The position numbers were made by a program, and so were the translations under genes. A DNA stretch of 7,786 bases from JAFAHD01 sp035654355 (GTDB lineage: Bacteria > Vulcanimicrobiota > Vulcanimicrobiia > Eremiobacterales > Eremiobacteraceae), in NCBI GenBank assembly GCA_035654355.1, contig DASRXC010000048.1, forward strand, positions 1-7,786. Reading direction: 5' to 3'. Position 1 is the first letter of the stretch, and each line of letters begins with the position of its first letter. Below the pieces are notes generated by a model. It saw nothing but the letters and a program-made list of their open reading frames with translations. It searched no databases and was not told the DNA's origin. This document shows, piece after piece, positions 1 through 6,602 of this stretch.

Positions 1-2
1 GT

Positions 3-974
3 GAGCGGCCTCAGCCGCCGATGCCAACGCTCGAAGGCGGCGCGGCTTCACTCGGCTTGTACGCGTCGCTGCCAGACTGGATCGCGCAGTCGTACATCGA
101 CCGCTTCGGTTTCGACGAAGCGGTGAAGATCGGCGCTGCGATCAATGGGCCGCCGCGCCGCGCGCTGCGGGCAGATATATCGCGCTGGTCCGACGCGCAG
201 GCACGTACAGCGCTCGAAGAGGGCGGGTTCGAAGCCGCATACGGTCAGCTCGGGGTTCCCGAATGCATTGTACTCGAACATGCATCGCGTGGCGACCGCC
301 GCATGCTCGATTCGGCGCTCGGCGATGGGCGCTTAACGTTTCAAAGCGAAGAAAGCCAGTACGCCGTGCACTTGTTGGCGCCGGCTGGTGGCGAGACCGT
401 CCTCGACGTGTGCGCCGGCCGCGGCGTCAAGACCGGTGCGATTGCCGCACGCATGCGCGGCGCAGGGCGCATCATCGCGATCGACGACGACGAAAAAAAG
501 CTCAAGACGCTCGCGACCGCGGGCGAGCGCTACGCGACTCCAGTCTCGATCGTGCGAGCGGACGCGCGCACCGCGTACGATATCGGCGACGCGGCGGGCG
601 CTGACGCGGCGCTGGTGGACGCGCCTTGTTCGGGCCTCGGGATTCTTGGACGCCGGGCCGACGCACGCTGGCGCAAACAGCCGGGCGATCCAGCTCGCTT
701 CGCCCGCGTGCAGGCGCAAATTCTCGCCACGGCCGCCGCGCATGTACGCCCGGGCGGCAGGCTGCTGTACGTCACGTGCTCGACCGAGCCGATTGAAGAC
801 GAAGCGGTCGTCGAACAGTTCCTCGCGAGCAAGCCGTCGTGGCACGCGCGGCCCCTCGCGCCCCCATCCGATGCATCAGGCGTCACGCGCGCTGGCGACG
901 CGCTTCTTACGGAGCCTGGCATCAACGGCGCCGACGGATTTTTTTACGCGATGCTCGAACGCGCAGCGCGATGA
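3..974 (+). CDS. rsmB: 16S rRNA m5C967 methyltransferase RsmB, 3' part (5' end outside window)
   Basis: This is the methyltransferase part of RsmB (Sun/Fmu), which uses S-adenosylmethionine to methylate a cytosine of 16S rRNA before subunit assembly. Numbering from the ATG at 21: the pre-catalytic segment (about residues 15-110, SLPDW where the family has SHPxW), SAM motif I VLDVCAGRGVKT (127-138), acidic ribose-binding region IAIDDDEKK (152-160), motif IV VDAPCSG with Cys203, and motif VI YVTCS with the expected nucleophile Cys253. A typical GADGFFYAML ending closes the protein. The frame is open to the left window edge, the ATG at 21 has no ribosome site, and family members are about 430 residues with an N-terminal NusB-like RNA-binding domain. 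The true start is therefore almost certainly outside the window. Motif I is unusual: most members read DLCAAPGGKT. The stop overlaps the next start by four bases. Confidence 0.92.
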   Translation, partial: ERPQPPMPTLEGGAASLGLYASLPDWIAQSYIDRFGFDEAVKIGAAINGPPRRALRADISRWSDAQARTALEEGGFEAAYGQLGVPECIVLEHASRGDRRMLDSALGDGRLTFQSEESQYAVHLLAPAGGETVLDVCAGRGVKTGAIAARMRGAGRIIAIDDDEKKLKTLATAGERYATPVSIVRADARTAYDIGDAAGADAALVDAPCSGLGILGRRADARWRKQPGDPARFARVQAQILATAAAHVRPGGRLLYVTCSTEPIEDEAVVEQFLASKPSWHARPLAPPSDASGVTRAGDALLTEPGINGADGFFYAMLERAAR

Positions 975-1405
975 TCGCAGATGCGTTGGCGATCCGCTGG
1001 GAGTCGCTGCTACTAGCGCTTGGCGCGCTCGCACTTGCGCTCTGGGCACTGCGAGCCGCGACCGGACCTCAGCCGCGCGAGGAAAAGCCACAGCTTCAAG
1101 GGGTGATGCTCGAAGTACACCGGCCCGGCCAGGTCACCGATACGATTGAAGCTCGGGATGGCTGTTTGCTGGGACGCGGTCGCGACTGCGACGTAGCATT
1201 TGATGACGCCGCGGTTTCAAAGATGCACGCGCGCCTGCATCTTGCAGACGGCATCGCGACGATCGAGGACCTGGATTCGACCAACGGCACCTTGCTCAAC
1301 GGGAAGCGGCTCGACGGCACGGTCCCCCTGCACCGTGGGGACAGGATTGGTTTGGGAACCAACCAAATAGTGTATCTCGGAGCGCCGTCATCCGACGACG
1401 CCTAG
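971..1405 (+). CDS. Membrane-anchored FHA-domain protein (FhaB/FipA-like)
   Basis: A 144-residue protein: short N-terminus, one hydrophobic segment (about 12-30), a polar linker, and a C-terminal forkhead-associated domain (about 44-138) that binds phosphothreonine peptides. The domain carries the core motifs: GR at 68-69 in LLGRGRDCDV, the SxxH motif at 83-86, STNGT at 103-107, and a late LHRGDRIGLG strand at 120-129. The start at 971 is chosen because ATGA overlaps the rsmB stop, implying translational coupling, and because it places the hydrophobic segment at the very N-terminus. A longer in-frame reading from 839 would lie inside rsmB. Size and layout match mycobacterial FhaB/FipA, which is also followed by pstP and rodA; there it links Ser/Thr kinase signalling to the divisome. 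A similar adaptor role here is inferred from domain and context. Confidence 0.88.
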   Translation: MIADALAIRWESLLLALGALALALWALRAATGPQPREEKPQLQGVMLEVHRPGQVTDTIEARDGCLLGRGRDCDVAFDDAAVSKMHARLHLADGIATIEDLDSTNGTLLNGKRLDGTVPLHRGDRIGLGTNQIVYLGAPSSDDA

Positions 1406-1431
1406 GCGCTCCGGCCTAGAAAGCGGGTTCG

Positions 1432-2538
1432 ATGGAGGTCGGCGTAGCCACCGACGTCGGCGCGGGTCAGCGATCGAACGAGGACGCGTGGAGCGCCGAG
1501 CAGCTCCATAAGAACGTCACGTTACTTGCCGTTGCGGACGGCTTCGGCCGCCCTGGCGGCGTGCCCGCATCAAATCTCATCCTTGAGGCCCTCCGAGATG
1601 CCGTGCGTCGCGAACTGCGCCGTGCGACCTTTCCGTCGCGCACACTGAGCCCCACCGACGTCCGCCAGCTGCTGGTCAGCGGGTTCGCCGAGGCGAACGA
1701 CCGGCTATACCGGCTTGGCGGCGGCAATGACGACTGCGTCACCGCTGCATCGACGTGCACCGCGGTGCTGATCATCAACGACCAAGCATTTATCGCTCAC
1801 GTCGGCGACTCGCGCGCTTACCTCTTGCGCCGCAACGAGCTTGTCGCGCTGACCAATGATGAGTCGATCGTTCCGGAGCTGGTGCGTAGCGGCGGCCGAG
1901 CCGGCCGCATGAGTCGGCAGCGTCCCTCGAGGCCGCTGTTGATGCGCGCGCTCGGAGTCGAAGATGCCGTCGCGGTCGCGCCCAAGGTTTCGCACTATAC
2001 TCTGCATGCGCGCGACGCGATCGCGTTGCTTACCGACGGCGCGCATCGCTCTGTGCCGCTTGCCGATCTGCAGCCGGCCCTCACCAAAGGCGATACTGCA
2101 GATGCCGCCGCGCAGCGAGTCGTCGCGCTCGCCCGCATCGGCGGCGGTGCAGACAATGCAACGGTGCTGCTCGCGCGCGACGCTACGATCCATGGGTCGC
2201 CGGCCGAACAAACGCGTGTGCCCCGGCGCGCTCGCCACCACGCGGTCATGCTCCTGGCCGCCCTCGTGCTCTTCGTGATCACGACCGCGGGCATCATCGC
2301 GTGGTGGCTGAGCGACAGCCATCTGTACTTAGGCATGGACGGGTCGGGCAAAGTCGCATTGTATGCGGGCACGCCGGCGAATTTCTACGGTCTGCCACTG
2401 CACGTGACGCGCAAGACATACGATGTCGCAGGAAATTCGCTGCCGCCCGAAGTTCAGCGCGGTTTAGAACACGGCTTGCAAGTCAGCGGCCAGGCCGCCG
2501 CGGACGACTTCCTACGCACGCAATCCGCCGCTAAGTGA
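1432..2538 (+). CDS. PP2C-family Ser/Thr protein phosphatase with C-terminal membrane anchor (PstP-like)
   Basis: A 368-residue PPM/PP2C phosphatase that removes phosphate from Ser/Thr residues using two metal ions. Visible motifs: GQRSNEDAW (12-20), ADGFGRPGG (35-43) with metal ligand Asp36, AHVGDSRAYLLR (122-133), LTNDESIVPELV (140-151), the second metal site TDG with Asp202, and GGADNATVLL (238-247) with Asp241. The usual GMGGH loop after the first Asp is replaced by GFGRPGG. After a basic stretch comes one membrane span (about 271-293), then a domain of about 75 residues outside the membrane with the GKVALYAGTPANFYGL pattern seen in actinobacterial PstP. The catalytic domain should face the cytoplasm. 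The start fits the usual PP2C N-terminus, although no good ribosome site precedes it. The gap to the FHA gene is 26 bases, and the stop overlaps the SEDS start. Substrates are unknown; no kinase lies in the window. Confidence 0.93.
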   Translation: MEVGVATDVGAGQRSNEDAWSAEQLHKNVTLLAVADGFGRPGGVPASNLILEALRDAVRRELRRATFPSRTLSPTDVRQLLVSGFAEANDRLYRLGGGNDDCVTAASTCTAVLIINDQAFIAHVGDSRAYLLRRNELVALTNDESIVPELVRSGGRAGRMSRQRPSRPLLMRALGVEDAVAVAPKVSHYTLHARDAIALLTDGAHRSVPLADLQPALTKGDTADAAAQRVVALARIGGGADNATVLLARDATIHGSPAEQTRVPRRARHHAVMLLAALVLFVITTAGIIAWWLSDSHLYLGMDGSGKVALYAGTPANFYGLPLHVTRKTYDVAGNSLPPEVQRGLEHGLQVSGQAAADDFLRTQSAAK

Positions 2539-3809
2539 CCGTCTCGACGCTCGCTCCGGACGCGCCGCGCGCATCGACGCTGCGTTCGCTCGCGCCGTTG
2601 CTCGTTGTCATAGTGGCGGCCGCCATCGGTCTGGGATTGCTGCTTCCCCTCAACGGGTGGTTTCCGTGGTGGGAGCTTCTCATCGTCGCCGCGCTCTTCA
2701 TCGCGTGGCAAGCGTTTCCGCCCGACGGCCTAGCACACGATCGCGCGCTCATTCCTATCGTAGCGGCGATCTGCAGCTTGGGGATCCTCGAGATCAGCAG
2801 GCTCGATCCGTATCTCGGACGCCATCAGACGGGATCGCTGATCGCCGGCCTGGTGATCGTCGTGCTAGGTCAGCGCTTGTTCGTGCAATATCGCCGCCTT
2901 GCGCACGTGACATATCCGTGGGTGCTTATCTCGCTCGCATTGTTCATCGCACTGCACTATTTCGGCCAAGAAGTCAACGGTGCGCGATTGTGGTTCCGCA
3001 TCGGGCCGTTCAACGCGCAGCCGGTTGAAGCGATCAAGTTGTTCATGGTGTTCTTCATGGCGGCGTACCTCGCCGACAAAGGACAGGCGATCGCGGCCGT
3101 GCGCTGGCGCGAGCTCGCGACCTATGCGAAGCTCATCGTGCCGCTCATCCTCGGGTGGGGTGTGTCGATTCTGACGCTCGTGCTGCAACACGATGTCGGC
3201 ATGGCCAGCTTATTTCTCGGGATCTTCTTAGTGATGATCTACGTCGCGTCGCGCCGTCTCGATATTGTGCTCGTGTTTCTTGCCGTCTCGATCGTCGGCG
3301 CGTGGGTCGCCGTCCATAGCTTCCCATATGTGCAGACGCGCATCGGCGTCTGGTTGGATCCATGGAACGACCCGCTTGGTCGAGGCTATCAAGCCGAGCA
3401 GGCTTACTTCTCGCTCGCTGCAGGCGGCCTATTCGGTACTGGATACCACCTGGGTCACCCGGGCTTCATCCCGGACGCCGCGACCGATTACACGTTTGCG
3501 GCGTGGGCAGAAGAATTCGGACTGATCGGGGGGTTGGCGTTGATCGCGCTCTACGCGGTGCTGATCGTGCGCGGATTTGGCATCGCGTTCAACGCCGCGG
3601 ACCGTTTCACGATGCTGCTCGCGACTGGCTTTGCCGCGACCCTCGGCATTCAGGTCTTCGTCATTGTGGGAGGCGTCGTCGGCTTGCTGCCATTGACGGG
3701 CATCACCCTTCCGTTCTTCTCGTACGGGGGTTCGAGCATCGTCGCCAACCTCATAATGTTAAATTTCTTATGGTTGTTCAGCCGCGAACGAGCCGATGAT
3801 GTAGGATAG
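2535..3809 (+). CDS. SEDS-family peptidoglycan glycosyltransferase (RodA/FtsW type)
   Basis: A 424-residue polytopic membrane protein of the SEDS family, which polymerises lipid II into glycan strands together with a class B penicillin-binding protein. About ten hydrophobic segments are visible, with a large external loop at about 263-325. Landmarks: NGARLWFRIGPFNAQPVEAIK (148-168), QHDVGMA (218-224) with Asp220 in the place of the essential catalytic Asp, LDPWNDPLGRGYQ (274-286), TDYTFAAWAEEFGLIGG (317-333), and GITLPFFSYGGSS (389-401), the strongest family signature. It starts with GTG inside the phosphatase stop (GTGA). In actinobacteria the gene after pstP is rodA, so elongation is the likelier role, but RodA and FtsW cannot be separated safely here. 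Two signature motifs deviate (QPVEA for QPSEF, QHD for QPD). The usual downstream transpeptidase gene is absent. Confidence 0.93.
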   Translation: MTVSTLAPDAPRASTLRSLAPLLVVIVAAAIGLGLLLPLNGWFPWWELLIVAALFIAWQAFPPDGLAHDRALIPIVAAICSLGILEISRLDPYLGRHQTGSLIAGLVIVVLGQRLFVQYRRLAHVTYPWVLISLALFIALHYFGQEVNGARLWFRIGPFNAQPVEAIKLFMVFFMAAYLADKGQAIAAVRWRELATYAKLIVPLILGWGVSILTLVLQHDVGMASLFLGIFLVMIYVASRRLDIVLVFLAVSIVGAWVAVHSFPYVQTRIGVWLDPWNDPLGRGYQAEQAYFSLAAGGLFGTGYHLGHPGFIPDAATDYTFAAWAEEFGLIGGLALIALYAVLIVRGFGIAFNAADRFTMLLATGFAATLGIQVFVIVGGVVGLLPLTGITLPFFSYGGSSIVANLIMLNFLWLFSRERADDVG

Positions 3810-3857
3810 GGGCCGCTCATCGCCAAGGGCCGGCCCGGTTTACGACGCCGTTTTGAA

Positions 3858-3863
3858 AGGAAG
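3858..3863 (+). promoter_or_regulatory. Ribosome binding site that decides the lipoprotein start
   Basis: AGGAAG within GAAAGGAAG sits 10 bases before the ATG at 3874. It is the clearest Shine-Dalgarno match in the window. It favours ATG 3874 over the in-frame TTG at 3853, which would start before the site. Confidence 0.6.
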
Positions 3864-3873
3864 ACGATTCGCT

Positions 3874-4578
3874 ATGAAGTTCTCCCTTATCGCGCCGATG
3901 GGGATGGTCGCGATCCTCGCGATCGCCGGTTGTAGCAGCTCATCGACATCCACACCGGCGCCGCCGACGCCTGTTACCTCGACCGTAATTGATCCTACGG
4001 GCGACACGAATACGGGCGGCAGTGGAACGATCTATGACATAACCGGATTCACAATATCGCGCACAGGACCACCCGGCGGCCATTATACGACCATTACAGT
4101 AAAAGCCACATTCGTGCAGCCCGTCCTGCTACCCGCGGCGGGTGCGCTTCCGGATGCGACTCAGCTTGCGTTTATCCTGGCGTTCGATACCGACAACAAT
4201 ACGGCAACAGGTACGAATTACAATCTGTGTTCCACAGGGGGCGGCGGCACGTATAATGGAGCAGATTTCATCGTCGACGGGAACGGAGCCACTGGAAACC
4301 GCCTTGCGGACGGTAACTATCAGATCACAGCACAACCCGCTAGCACTGCTACTGGCGAAGCGACGGTCATTGCAAGTGGAAATACGATGACCTGGACAGT
4401 TCCGATTAGCGCACTTAGCGGAGTTCCGGCGGGACCTTTCAACTTCGGGCTCATTGTAGGCAATGGACCGGCACCGAGTGACTGCGCACCGAATTCAGGC
4501 TTCCAACCCGCGAGCGACGCGCTCGCACCATTGAGTGGCACACCGAGCAGTCGTACGTTCACGACTTGGTCCCACTGA
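3874..4578 (+). CDS. Secreted lipoprotein with beta-sandwich-like domain, function unknown
   Basis: A 234-residue predicted lipoprotein. A short signal peptide (KF, then a hydrophobic run) ends in the lipobox IAGC with Cys20, followed by a Ser/Thr/Pro linker (21-40). The mature part is rich in beta strands, Gly, Thr and Asn, with patterns such as DPTGDTN, AFDTDNNTATG, GADFIVDGN and TMTWTVPISAL. These recall secreted DOMON/CBM9-like beta-sandwich domains, but I cannot assign a family. Two or three Cys may form a disulfide. The ATG at 3874 is preferred because AGGAAG (3858-3863) lies 10 bases upstream and the signal peptide starts properly. An in-frame TTG at 3853 would add seven residues. GC is clearly lower than in the operon upstream (about 55% in three hand-counted lines), with ATA, ACA, GGA and AAT codons that are rare nearby. 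It is 64 bases from the SEDS stop, so it may be its last partner or an independent gene. Confidence 0.85.
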   Translation: MKFSLIAPMGMVAILAIAGCSSSSTSTPAPPTPVTSTVIDPTGDTNTGGSGTIYDITGFTISRTGPPGGHYTTITVKATFVQPVLLPAAGALPDATQLAFILAFDTDNNTATGTNYNLCSTGGGGTYNGADFIVDGNGATGNRLADGNYQITAQPASTATGEATVIASGNTMTWTVPISALSGVPAGPFNFGLIVGNGPAPSDCAPNSGFQPASDALAPLSGTPSSRTFTTWSH

Positions 4579-4597
4579 GCACGCGAACCCACAGAGG

Positions 4598-4633
4598 AGC
4601 GGCCGCGGTAAAACCAGCGGCCGCTGTTTTTTT
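4598..4633 (+). terminator. Strong Rho-independent terminator after the lipoprotein gene
   Basis: A perfect 9-bp GC-rich stem pairs AGCGGCCGC (4598-4606) with GCGGCCGCT (4617-4625). It is extended by GGT/ACC across a one-base bulge, with an AAA loop, and followed by G and a run of seven T (4627-4633). No A-run precedes the left arm, so it acts on the + strand only. It lies 19 bases after the lipoprotein stop and separates this transcription unit from the next gene. Confidence 0.93.
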
Positions 4634-4672
4634 GTGCCCGGGTCCGTTGCCCGCGACCTTTGGTCACAATGA

Positions 4673-4678
4673 TACGTT
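4673..4678 (+). promoter_or_regulatory. Possible -10 element of a leaderless promoter
   Basis: TACGTT fits the loose TAnnnT -10 pattern and ends nine bases before the ATG at 4688, so transcription could start at or next to that ATG. A terminator lies just upstream and no Shine-Dalgarno site precedes the gene, so a promoter is expected in 4634-4687. A TTGCCC at 4647-4652 is a weak -35 candidate with a long 20-base spacer. Weak evidence. Confidence 0.25.
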
Positions 4679-4687
4679 ATTAGTCGT

Positions 4688-5254
4688 ATGAGGTCCATAC
4701 GAGTCAGCAGCCATTTTGTGCTTTTGGCCGTCGTTGTCAGCGGCCTCTGCGGCTGCAATCCATTGCAGTCAGTCACGCTCGATCTCACGCCGAATCCCAT
4801 CATCGTCGGCTTGTTCGACACCCAAGCAACCATCCACGCGCACGTCGTCACACACGGTATCGGGACGGTGCCCTTCGACAACGTGCAATTCGCGGTCTAC
4901 AACGCCACGAACTCACTGCTGTTGAGCAAGAACGAAAAGATCGACACTAGCGGCCGTACAACGACGCTGGATCGCGACTACACATTTCCGATCAACGGCG
5001 CAGCGGTCGCGTTGTCAGGGACCAAATATATCGAAGTGCGCATCTACGACCCAAACGGAAAAGAGCTGGCAGCGCGCAGGTTGGACATCACAGTGCACGC
5101 GCTTAACGGTTTGAGCATTCCAAGCGTGCTGGTCCCCAAAGACACGACGCCCGGGGCCCATACGCCCTCGCCGCAAACACCGCCGCCGACGCCTGTGCCA
5201 GCATCAACGCAGCCCACAATGGCACCGCAGACACCGGCCACAACGACACCGTAA
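4688..5254 (+). CDS. Predicted lipoprotein with Ig-like body and Pro/Thr-rich C-terminal tail
   Basis: A 188-residue protein of unknown function. The N-terminus MRSIRVSSHF has two Arg before a hydrophobic run that ends in the lipobox LCGC, giving lipidated Cys23. Residues about 26-138 form a compact strand-rich domain, probably an Ig-like or extracellular adhesion-type fold (regular alternation such as KYIEVRIYDPNGKELAARRLDITVH is visible in the strand pattern around 108-132). From about 148 to the end the chain is low-complexity Pro/Thr/Ser/Gln/Ala, like a wall-spanning or disordered stalk. Unusually, the flexible part is at the C-terminus, away from the lipid anchor. The start is the first ATG after the terminator and gives a full signal peptide, but no ribosome site is seen. 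A 72-base gap leads to the deacetylase gene on the same strand, so shared transcription is possible. Confidence 0.82.
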   Translation: MRSIRVSSHFVLLAVVVSGLCGCNPLQSVTLDLTPNPIIVGLFDTQATIHAHVVTHGIGTVPFDNVQFAVYNATNSLLLSKNEKIDTSGRTTTLDRDYTFPINGAAVALSGTKYIEVRIYDPNGKELAARRLDITVHALNGLSIPSVLVPKDTTPGAHTPSPQTPPPTPVPASTQPTMAPQTPATTTP

Positions 5255-5286
5255 GAGACCGCAAAGCTAGGAGCCATCGGCGAAAG

Positions 5287-5309
5287 ACCAGGTCGCGCTT
5301 GCGCCTGGT
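5287..5309 (+). other. Hairpin in the leader of the deacetylase gene
   Basis: ACCAGG (5287-5292) pairs with CCTGGT (5304-5309). Inside, CGC/GCG pair across a one-base T bulge with loop GCTT. No T-run follows, so it is not an ordinary terminator. It ends 17 bases before the ATG at 5327 and could influence translation or RNA stability. Confidence 0.35.
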
Positions 5310-5326
5310 GCGAACGTTCGTACGGT

Positions 5327-6271
5327 ATGCCAGTTCGACGCCGGAGACCGAGGCGTCGTCCTCGCCCACGCCCGTTTCCCTGGCTCCCCGTCATTCTCGG
5401 TGCGCTCGTCGTCGCCGGAATCTGGTGGGGCGCAGGTGCGCTCAAGCGACAGATCGCCGGCTATTTCGAAGGCGGTCCGCAGAGCCATCGCACGAAACAG
5501 CGTGCGGCTGAGACGAAGCCTCCTTCGGGAGCGACGCAACACGCTGCGCCTGCTCCGCTGACCGCTATGCGTCCGGCGGCCAACGGGAAACCGGCGTTGG
5601 GCGCCTTGCATGGGCCGCGCGTCGCCATCATCATCGATGACTGCGGCAACAATCTTCCGAAAGACGAACAGTTCTTGCCGCTGCCGGTGCCGTTAACGCT
5701 GGCGATTCTCCCGCTCTCTGCGCACGGCCGCGAACTCGCGCAGGAAGCACAAGCCGCGGGCAAGCCGTTCATCCTGCATCTTCCGATGCAGCCGGAGTCG
5801 GCGCAATTCAACCCTGGTCCGGGTGCGATCACGACGGCGATGTCCGACGAGCAGATCATGATGCAGGTCGAGCAAGATATCGAGTCGTTGCCTCCGGTGG
5901 CCGGTGCGAACAATCACATGGGAAGCAAGGGGACGAGCGATCCGCGCGTGATGCACGACGTGTTGGCCGTCTTCAAGTCAAAAGGTCTGTTCTTCATCGA
6001 TTCAGAGACGAGCAACACCAGCGTCGGCGAGCAAATGGCGCATCAGGCCGGTGTAGAAACCGCGGCGCGCGACGTGTTCTTAGACAACGACGTCGACAAA
6101 GCGGCGATCGTCGCGCAGTTGCGTGAGACCGAAAAACTCGCGCTTGCGCACGGACAGGCGATCGCGATCGGTCATCCGTTCCCGCAGACCGCTGAGGCGC
6201 TCGCTCAGGAAATCCCAGCGATGCGCGCAGCCGGCATCGAATTCGTTCCCGCAGAGTCGCTCGTCAAGTAA
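5327..6271 (+). CDS. Divergent polysaccharide deacetylase family protein (YibQ/DUF610)
   Basis: A 314-residue membrane-anchored protein. An extreme Arg/Pro-rich cytoplasmic N-terminus (12 Arg in the first 15 residues or so) precedes one membrane span (about 18-37), a disordered Ala/Pro linker (about 48-95) and the DUF610/Polysacc_deac_2 domain (about 97-313). Conserved blocks: VAIIIDDCGNN (99-109) with the Asp pair 104-105, LTLAILPLS (123-131), HLPMQPES (151-158), FNPGPGAI (161-168), ANNHMGSKGT (194-203), FFIDSETSNTSV (222-233), RDVFLDND (248-255) and AIAIGHPFPQT (278-288). The fold is related to NodB-type deacetylases and the metal-site candidates Asp104/105, His197 and His283 are present. 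However, activity and substrate of the family are poorly defined, so an envelope-polysaccharide or peptidoglycan role is inference. No ribosome site is seen. Its 3' end overlaps the convergent gene by eight bases. Confidence 0.92.
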   Translation: MPVRRRRPRRRPRPRPFPWLPVILGALVVAGIWWGAGALKRQIAGYFEGGPQSHRTKQRAAETKPPSGATQHAAPAPLTAMRPAANGKPALGALHGPRVAIIIDDCGNNLPKDEQFLPLPVPLTLAILPLSAHGRELAQEAQAAGKPFILHLPMQPESAQFNPGPGAITTAMSDEQIMMQVEQDIESLPPVAGANNHMGSKGTSDPRVMHDVLAVFKSKGLFFIDSETSNTSVGEQMAHQAGVETAARDVFLDNDVDKAAIVAQLRETEKLALAHGQAIAIGHPFPQTAEALAQEIPAMRAAGIEFVPAESLVK

Positions 6272-6506
6272 CCGAGTCAGACGGCGCGGTCGTGCGCCGG
6301 TATCCCAGCTCGCGAGCGACGTCGATGTTCTCATCGAGGAACGTCACGAGTGCGAAGAACTCTGCGCCCGCGGTCCATCTCGCGTCACCGATCGGCGGAT
6401 GCTCGGCGATTGCGTTGCACAGCCGGCGATAGCGTTCCAGCGCGATACCGATGCGCATGCGCAACAGCAACGGCTTGAGCTGTCCACCCGGCTCCTGGCC
6501 ATCCAT
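6264..6506 (-). CDS. Small hypothetical protein, 80 residues
   Basis: I do not recognise this family. Read on the minus strand it has 80 residues, with a likely helical core (about 12-35 and 45-66) containing RIGIALERYRRLCNAIAEH and AEFFALVTFLDENIDVAREL. Codon choice supports a real gene: ATC, CTG, CTC, CGC and GCG dominate, as in the neighbouring genes. There is no signal peptide or membrane span, so it should be cytoplasmic. The ATG is the only start available between the upstream in-frame stop (at 6555-6557) and the body. The gene converges on the deacetylase gene, with ends overlapping at 6264-6271. It is divergent from the metallopeptidase gene across a 96-base gap holding a dyad. A functional link with that peptidase is possible but unproven. 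Confidence 0.65.
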   Translation of the reverse strand: MDGQEPGGQLKPLLLRMRIGIALERYRRLCNAIAEHPPIGDARWTAGAEFFALVTFLDENIDVARELGYRRTTAPSDSVT

Positions 6507-6520
6507 GCGTGTTGTTCTTG

Positions 6521-6547
6521 CCCAAAAGCTGCGATCGCAAAATTGGG
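6521..6547. promoter_or_regulatory. Dyad between divergent genes, possible operator
   Basis: CCCAA (6521-6525) and TTGGG (6543-6547) flank the perfect 10-bp palindrome TGCGATCGCA (6530-6539), with nearly coincident centres. It lies between the start of the small minus-strand gene (6506) and that of the metallopeptidase (6603). A regulator binding here could control both. The inner GCGATCGC also occurs by chance elsewhere in this GC-rich window, inside genes, so only the nested arrangement is notable. Confidence 0.3.
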
Positions 6548-6602
6548 TCTTTAGTCACGTCGCGGACACACCGCGTCCACAACCGTTCGACACACTCCCG
6601 CA

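Noticed and set aside
839..970. N-terminal extension of the FHA protein
   Set aside because: It would overlap rsmB by more than 130 bases; the ATGA junction at 971 is the usual coupled start and puts the membrane segment at the N-terminus.
1402..1419. CTAGGC/GCCTAG inverted repeat over the FHA stop codon
   Set aside because: Short stem with no T-run, inside a tightly packed operon; a terminator here would cut off the phosphatase and polymerase genes.
3827..3836. GGGCCGGCCC palindrome after the SEDS gene
   Set aside because: It has no loop and no T-run, so it is not a terminator; such palindromes are expected by chance at this GC content.
3853..3873. Longer start (TTG) for the lower-GC lipoprotein
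   Set aside because: The ribosome site at 3858-3863 lies inside that extension, and ATG 3874 gives a normal signal peptide.
3958..5195. Shared 14-mer CCGCCGACGCCTGT in both lipoprotein genes
   Set aside because: Both encode a PPTPV stretch in Pro/Thr-rich low-complexity linkers, so the match reflects composition, not a repeat element.
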